Below, piece by piece: positions 5,653-7,626 of a stretch of 7,626 bases of DNA; position 1 is the stretch's first letter, and every line of letters begins with the position of its first letter. Both the position numbers and the translations under genes were made by a program. The notes beneath the pieces were generated by a model. The model was not told the DNA's origin. It saw only the letters and a list, made by a program, of their open reading frames with translations, and ran no database searches. The DNA comes from an uncultured Eubacteriales bacterium (GTDB lineage: Bacteria; Bacillota_A; Clostridia; Peptostreptococcales; Anaerovoracaceae): positions 1-7,626 of the forward strand of contig CADATR010000081.1 of NCBI GenBank assembly GCA_902790885.1. The letters run 5' to 3'.

Positions 5653-6033
5653 TCAGCGCATTCCCATAACCATGCCAAGGATATACGGCACGAGCCATAT
5701 CAGCCATACTATGATGCTGAAGCGGTGGAATGTATGCATCGCCTTCTCATCTTTGCGTACGAGTACGACAGTTGCCCACAGCGCATGGATCATCATGAGT
5801 ATTATTGCTATCACTCCGGTGATGCCATGAGCGCTCATAAGCCCGCCGCCTGTACCGTCTGCAAGTTTCGACATCATCATGGTGCCGGTCATATCGGCGC
5901 AGAGACCCAGCCAGAAGAACACGAGATGTGCCGGCTTCAGAAGCCTTGCCCTGTGCTCAGACCATACGCCGATCGTATAAAAAATAAGAGCAAGTGTAAT
6001 GGCTGTAACAGCCTTTATAAGTAATGGCGACAT
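5653..6033 (-). CDS. Four-helix membrane protein, HsmA/TIGR03987-like
   Basis: This is a 126-residue integral membrane protein with four hydrophobic segments, at about residues 5-24, 36-54, 69-92 and 104-124. The short loop between helices 3 and 4 is basic and charged (VRKDEKAMHTFHR). It resembles the TIGR03987/HsmA family of small membrane proteins as I recall it; the name is tentative and the molecular function unknown. Histidines lie at or near membrane boundaries: His36, His69, His83, His100 and His103. The HRFSIIVWLIW stretch is reminiscent of the DUF420/cytochrome-b-like arrangement, so haem binding is a possibility. An AGGAGA site lies about five bases before the ATG, which follows the 26-codon ORF region. 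Its last codons overlap the ribosome binding region of thpR. Confidence 0.8.
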   Translation of the reverse strand: MSPLLIKAVTAITLALIFYTIGVWSEHRARLLKPAHLVFFWLGLCADMTGTMMMSKLADGTGGGLMSAHGITGVIAIILMMIHALWATVVLVRKDEKAMHTFHRFSIIVWLIWLVPYILGMVMGMR

Positions 6034-6057
6034 TTTTTCTCCTACAAAACCACTCGT

Positions 6058-6138
6058 CTACAGGTCTGCTGCCTTCTCAAATCTGTATTTCTGCTTCACA
6101 TCCGGATATTTCACATGATCCACCTCGCTGAGAAACAT
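6058..6138 (-). CDS. Candidate 26-codon small ORF after the rhomboid gene
   Basis: The largest gap in the window, 106 bases between the rhomboid stop and the next gene, contains an ATG one base after the rhomboid stop (TAG-A-ATG). It opens 26 codons ending in TAG at 6058. The peptide starts MFLSEVDHVKYPDVKQKYRF and ends EKAADL. It is charged, hydrophilic and has no membrane segment. The one-base junction copies three other junctions in this window, which favours reinitiation, but there is no good Shine-Dalgarno, only a purine-rich AGAAAGA. It could equally be an untranslated spacer or the remnant of a longer gene. I do not recognise the sequence. Confidence 0.3.
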   Translation of the reverse strand: MFLSEVDHVKYPDVKQKYRFEKAADL

Positions 6139-6139
6139 T

Positions 6140-6706
6140 CTAGTCTTTCTTGTTAAGTGTATAGCCGGCGACCGCTCCGACGATGCCGCCAACGATGTGT
6201 GCCATGTTCGAGATGTTGTCCTGCACGAAGATCCCGTCATATACCTGCTGCCCGATGAAGATTATCGCTACCAGAATGACTGTCAGCGGAATCTCGCCCT
6301 CTTTGAAGCTCGTGAACGATGTCATCAGTATGAATGCGAACACTACCGAGCTTGCTCCGCAGAGCCCTACAGTCGGGAAAAGCAGCCAGTTCGCAAGGCC
6401 GGCCATCAGTCCGGTGATAAGTATCACTTCGATGATAGTCCTCGATCCGTACTTCTCCTCAAGCATCGGTCCGAGAAGCAGCAGATACATCATATTGCTT
6501 ATATAATGACTCCATCCCGCATGGCCCAGCACATGAGTAAAGAACCTGACATACGTCAGCGGTGAAGCCAGCGATGAGTGGTATGTCATGAACAGCATCT
6601 GGTTGCTGAGACCGGCTGTCAGATAGTTTGCCACCATTACGCCGAAGCTTATGATAACGAAGCTCAGCACCACCGGTGAATTGAATGTTATACGTCTCTT
6701 TTTCAT
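6140..6706 (-). CDS. Rhomboid family intramembrane serine protease
   Basis: This is a 188-residue polytopic membrane protein with a six-helix rhomboid core. After a basic cytoplasmic N-terminus (MKKRR) come hydrophobic segments at about 11-31, 70-83, 91-110, 117-134, 140-156 and 168-184. The diagnostic features are His67-x3-Asn71 in SHYISNMMYLLLLG (oxyanion region of helix 2), the catalytic Ser119 in GLCGASSVVFAF (GxS), and the catalytic His170 in NMAHIVGGIVGA. All are intact, so the protein should be an active protease cutting transmembrane helices of other proteins; substrates are unknown. The length is typical of the short bacterial type without extra domains. The ATG lies one base after the stop of the HAD phosphatase (TAA-A-ATG), with a GGAGA site six bases upstream. 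Confidence 0.95.
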   Translation of the reverse strand: MKKRRITFNSPVVLSFVIISFGVMVANYLTAGLSNQMLFMTYHSSLASPLTYVRFFTHVLGHAGWSHYISNMMYLLLLGPMLEEKYGSRTIIEVILITGLMAGLANWLLFPTVGLCGASSVVFAFILMTSFTSFKEGEIPLTVILVAIIFIGQQVYDGIFVQDNISNMAHIVGGIVGAVAGYTLNKKD

Positions 6707-6707
6707 T

Positions 6708-7589
6708 TTATTTCTCCGATACCCTGTCGATTACGCTTTTAATCAGTTGGTCGATCTCAGAGCCCTCTGTATAATCGGCAGGAGCGTAATACCCTATCCT
6801 GTTCTCCTCGAGAAGCTTCAGCACCCTGCGCTTGTCGCCCGTCTTCGGATCGTATACGCCAACCGAATATCCGTTGTACGAGTTTACCAGCTTCATGCAC
6901 GGGATATCCGTCTCGCTGTCCCCTATGTATACCATATTGGCAAACGGCACGCGTATGTCCTCAGGCGCAAAGTAATCGTTCACAGCCGGGTCGTTCACAT
7001 CAAGCACTCCCTTGGATATCCTGAACAGATACTGAGTCTTATCAGTAAAGTTGACCACCTGCGCAGGCCATATCGCCACGCCTGCCTCGTCATAATAGAA
7101 TGAGCTGGCATATATCCTCTTGAATTTGTCAGCGATGCACGTGCCCTCTATCATCTCACGGAGGCCTGAGGAGATTATGTAATGCTCGACTGTGATGCCG
7201 CGCTTCTCACCGTAAGAGTCTATGCGGTCGAACCAGTCCGCGACCCCGTCATACAGTTCAACCATGGCGCCATAACGGGCCAGCATCTCGCGTCTGAATA
7301 TCTCCTTGCCGCGGGCGCCTTTAAGCATCAGATACATCCACGCCAGATTCGAATCCATGTCGTGGGTGCGCGCCAGATCCATTGTCTCCTTCCAGAATTC
7401 GTCCTGGTTCTCATAATGGATCGCCTGAAGATAGCCCTGCGCCTGCATGTTGTCAGGCGAGAGAGTTTTATCGAAATCGTAGCATATGGCCACGATCCTT
7501 TTGCCGCTTTCCTTGTTCACTCTGGTTTCTTCACTCATCTCTGAAATTACTGTCATGCGTTCTGCCGTTTTACAGCGGGTTTGCTGCAT
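6708..7589 (-). CDS. HAD-superfamily phosphatase with helical cap
   Basis: This is a 293-residue haloacid dehalogenase-like hydrolase. Motif I is YDFDKTL with the nucleophile Asp38 and acid/base Asp40. Motif II is in IISSGLRE (about 138-145). Lys184 in FTDKTQY is the likely motif III lysine, and motif IV is GDSETDIP with Asp224 and Asp228. Residues 45-130 form a mainly helical cap insertion, rich in Trp and aromatic residues. The substrate is unknown; it is most like a clostridial family annotated as haloacid dehalogenase-like hydrolase. The start is uncertain. The ATG at 7589 has a GGCGG site seven bases upstream and follows a plausible upstream stop by two bases, but it gives a long 31-residue leader. 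In-frame ATGs at 7556 and 7538 would give an N-terminus closer to the family, without clear ribosome binding sites. The rhomboid gene starts one base after its stop. Confidence 0.9.
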   Translation of the reverse strand: MQQTRCKTAERMTVISEMSEETRVNKESGKRIVAICYDFDKTLSPDNMQAQGYLQAIHYENQDEFWKETMDLARTHDMDSNLAWMYLMLKGARGKEIFRREMLARYGAMVELYDGVADWFDRIDSYGEKRGITVEHYIISSGLREMIEGTCIADKFKRIYASSFYYDEAGVAIWPAQVVNFTDKTQYLFRISKGVLDVNDPAVNDYFAPEDIRVPFANMVYIGDSETDIPCMKLVNSYNGYSVGVYDPKTGDKRRVLKLLEENRIGYYAPADYTEGSEIDQLIKSVIDRVSEK

Positions 7590-7591
7590 TT

Positions 7592-7626
7592 CTATTCCGC
7601 CTTTGGCTTGCCATCGTTCTGCGCTT
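7592..7626 (-). CDS. Possible C-terminal tail of an upstream gene
   Basis: At the right edge one minus-strand frame reads AQNDGKPKAE and then TAG, two bases before the HAD phosphatase ATG at 7589 (TAG-AA-ATG). The hydrophilic tail and the tight junction fit the way other genes in this window follow each other. Only eleven codons are visible, so the protein cannot be named. A second frame is also open here and ends at 7570, and the frame of the phosphatase itself stays open to the edge, so this assignment is weak. Confidence 0.3.
   Translation of the reverse strand, partial: AQNDGKPKAE
7597..7601 (-). promoter_or_regulatory. Putative ribosome binding site of the HAD phosphatase
   Basis: The minus strand reads GGCGG (within AAAGGCGGAA), seven bases before the ATG at 7589. 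It is a degenerate Shine-Dalgarno, but better than anything before the later in-frame ATGs at 7556 and 7538. Confidence 0.4.

Noticed and set aside
5652..5678. Nine-residue extension of thpR from the ATG at 5678
   Set aside because: It lies inside the preceding membrane-protein gene and adds residues before the canonical MRLFIAINL start of the family.
6034..6139. Internal promoter or terminator in the 106-base gap
   Set aside because: I saw no stable GC-rich hairpin with a T-tract and no -35/-10 pair at acceptable spacing; the best TTGAGA is followed by TAGACG after only 14 bases.
7558..7622. Repeated CGTTCTGC octamer near the right edge (7558-7565 and 7615-7622)
   Set aside because: Two copies of eight bases with no symmetry or further copies nearby are within chance expectation.

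Overview
Every recognisable gene in this window reads on the minus strand. The genes are packed almost end to end and are described here in transcription order, right to left. Base composition is mixed (roughly half G+C). Nearly every gene has a purine-rich GGAGG-type ribosome binding site. The protein set points to an anaerobic, low-to-mid GC Firmicute of the class Clostridia: a ferredoxin-tailed aldo/keto reductase, a short flavodoxin, a short Nudix protein with a zinc ribbon, a YqeI-type YhbY and a clostridial-looking guanine deaminase. This placement is inferred from protein character; no rRNA or marker gene is present to fix the genus.

Right part (7626 to about 5650): a possible C-terminal tail of an upstream gene at the window edge; a HAD-superfamily phosphatase; a rhomboid intramembrane serine protease starting one base after it; a candidate 26-codon ORF starting one base after the rhomboid stop; and a four-helix membrane protein resembling the HsmA/TIGR03987 family. 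Middle (5651 to 3572): RNA 2',3'-cyclic phosphodiesterase (thpR), guanine deaminase (guaD), and a small DUF1294 membrane protein. Left part (3547 to 1): a Nudix hydrolase with a zinc ribbon, a short flavodoxin, an isochorismatase-fold cysteine hydrolase close to nicotinamidases, a histidine phosphatase, an aldo/keto reductase with two C-terminal Fe-S cysteine clusters, and the start of yhbY, which runs off the left edge.

Inter-gene spacing is 1-45 bases, except for a 106-base gap between the rhomboid and the HsmA-like gene, most of which is taken up by the small ORF. I found no convincing terminator hairpin or sigma-A promoter, so much of the window may be cotranscribed. Functionally it is a mixed housekeeping set with a lean toward nucleotide, RNA and cofactor turnover: guanine deamination, cyclic-phosphate RNA hydrolysis, Nudix hydrolysis, probable nicotinamide deamination, and several phosphatases. 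Redox proteins (flavodoxin, AKR-ferredoxin) and small membrane proteins are interspersed. There is no mobile element, CRISPR array, tRNA or rRNA, and no evident novel defence system. The points most worth a second look are the altered GxxG loop in YhbY, the AKR with missing catalytic Tyr/Lys, the histidine pattern in the small membrane protein, and the 26-codon ORF.
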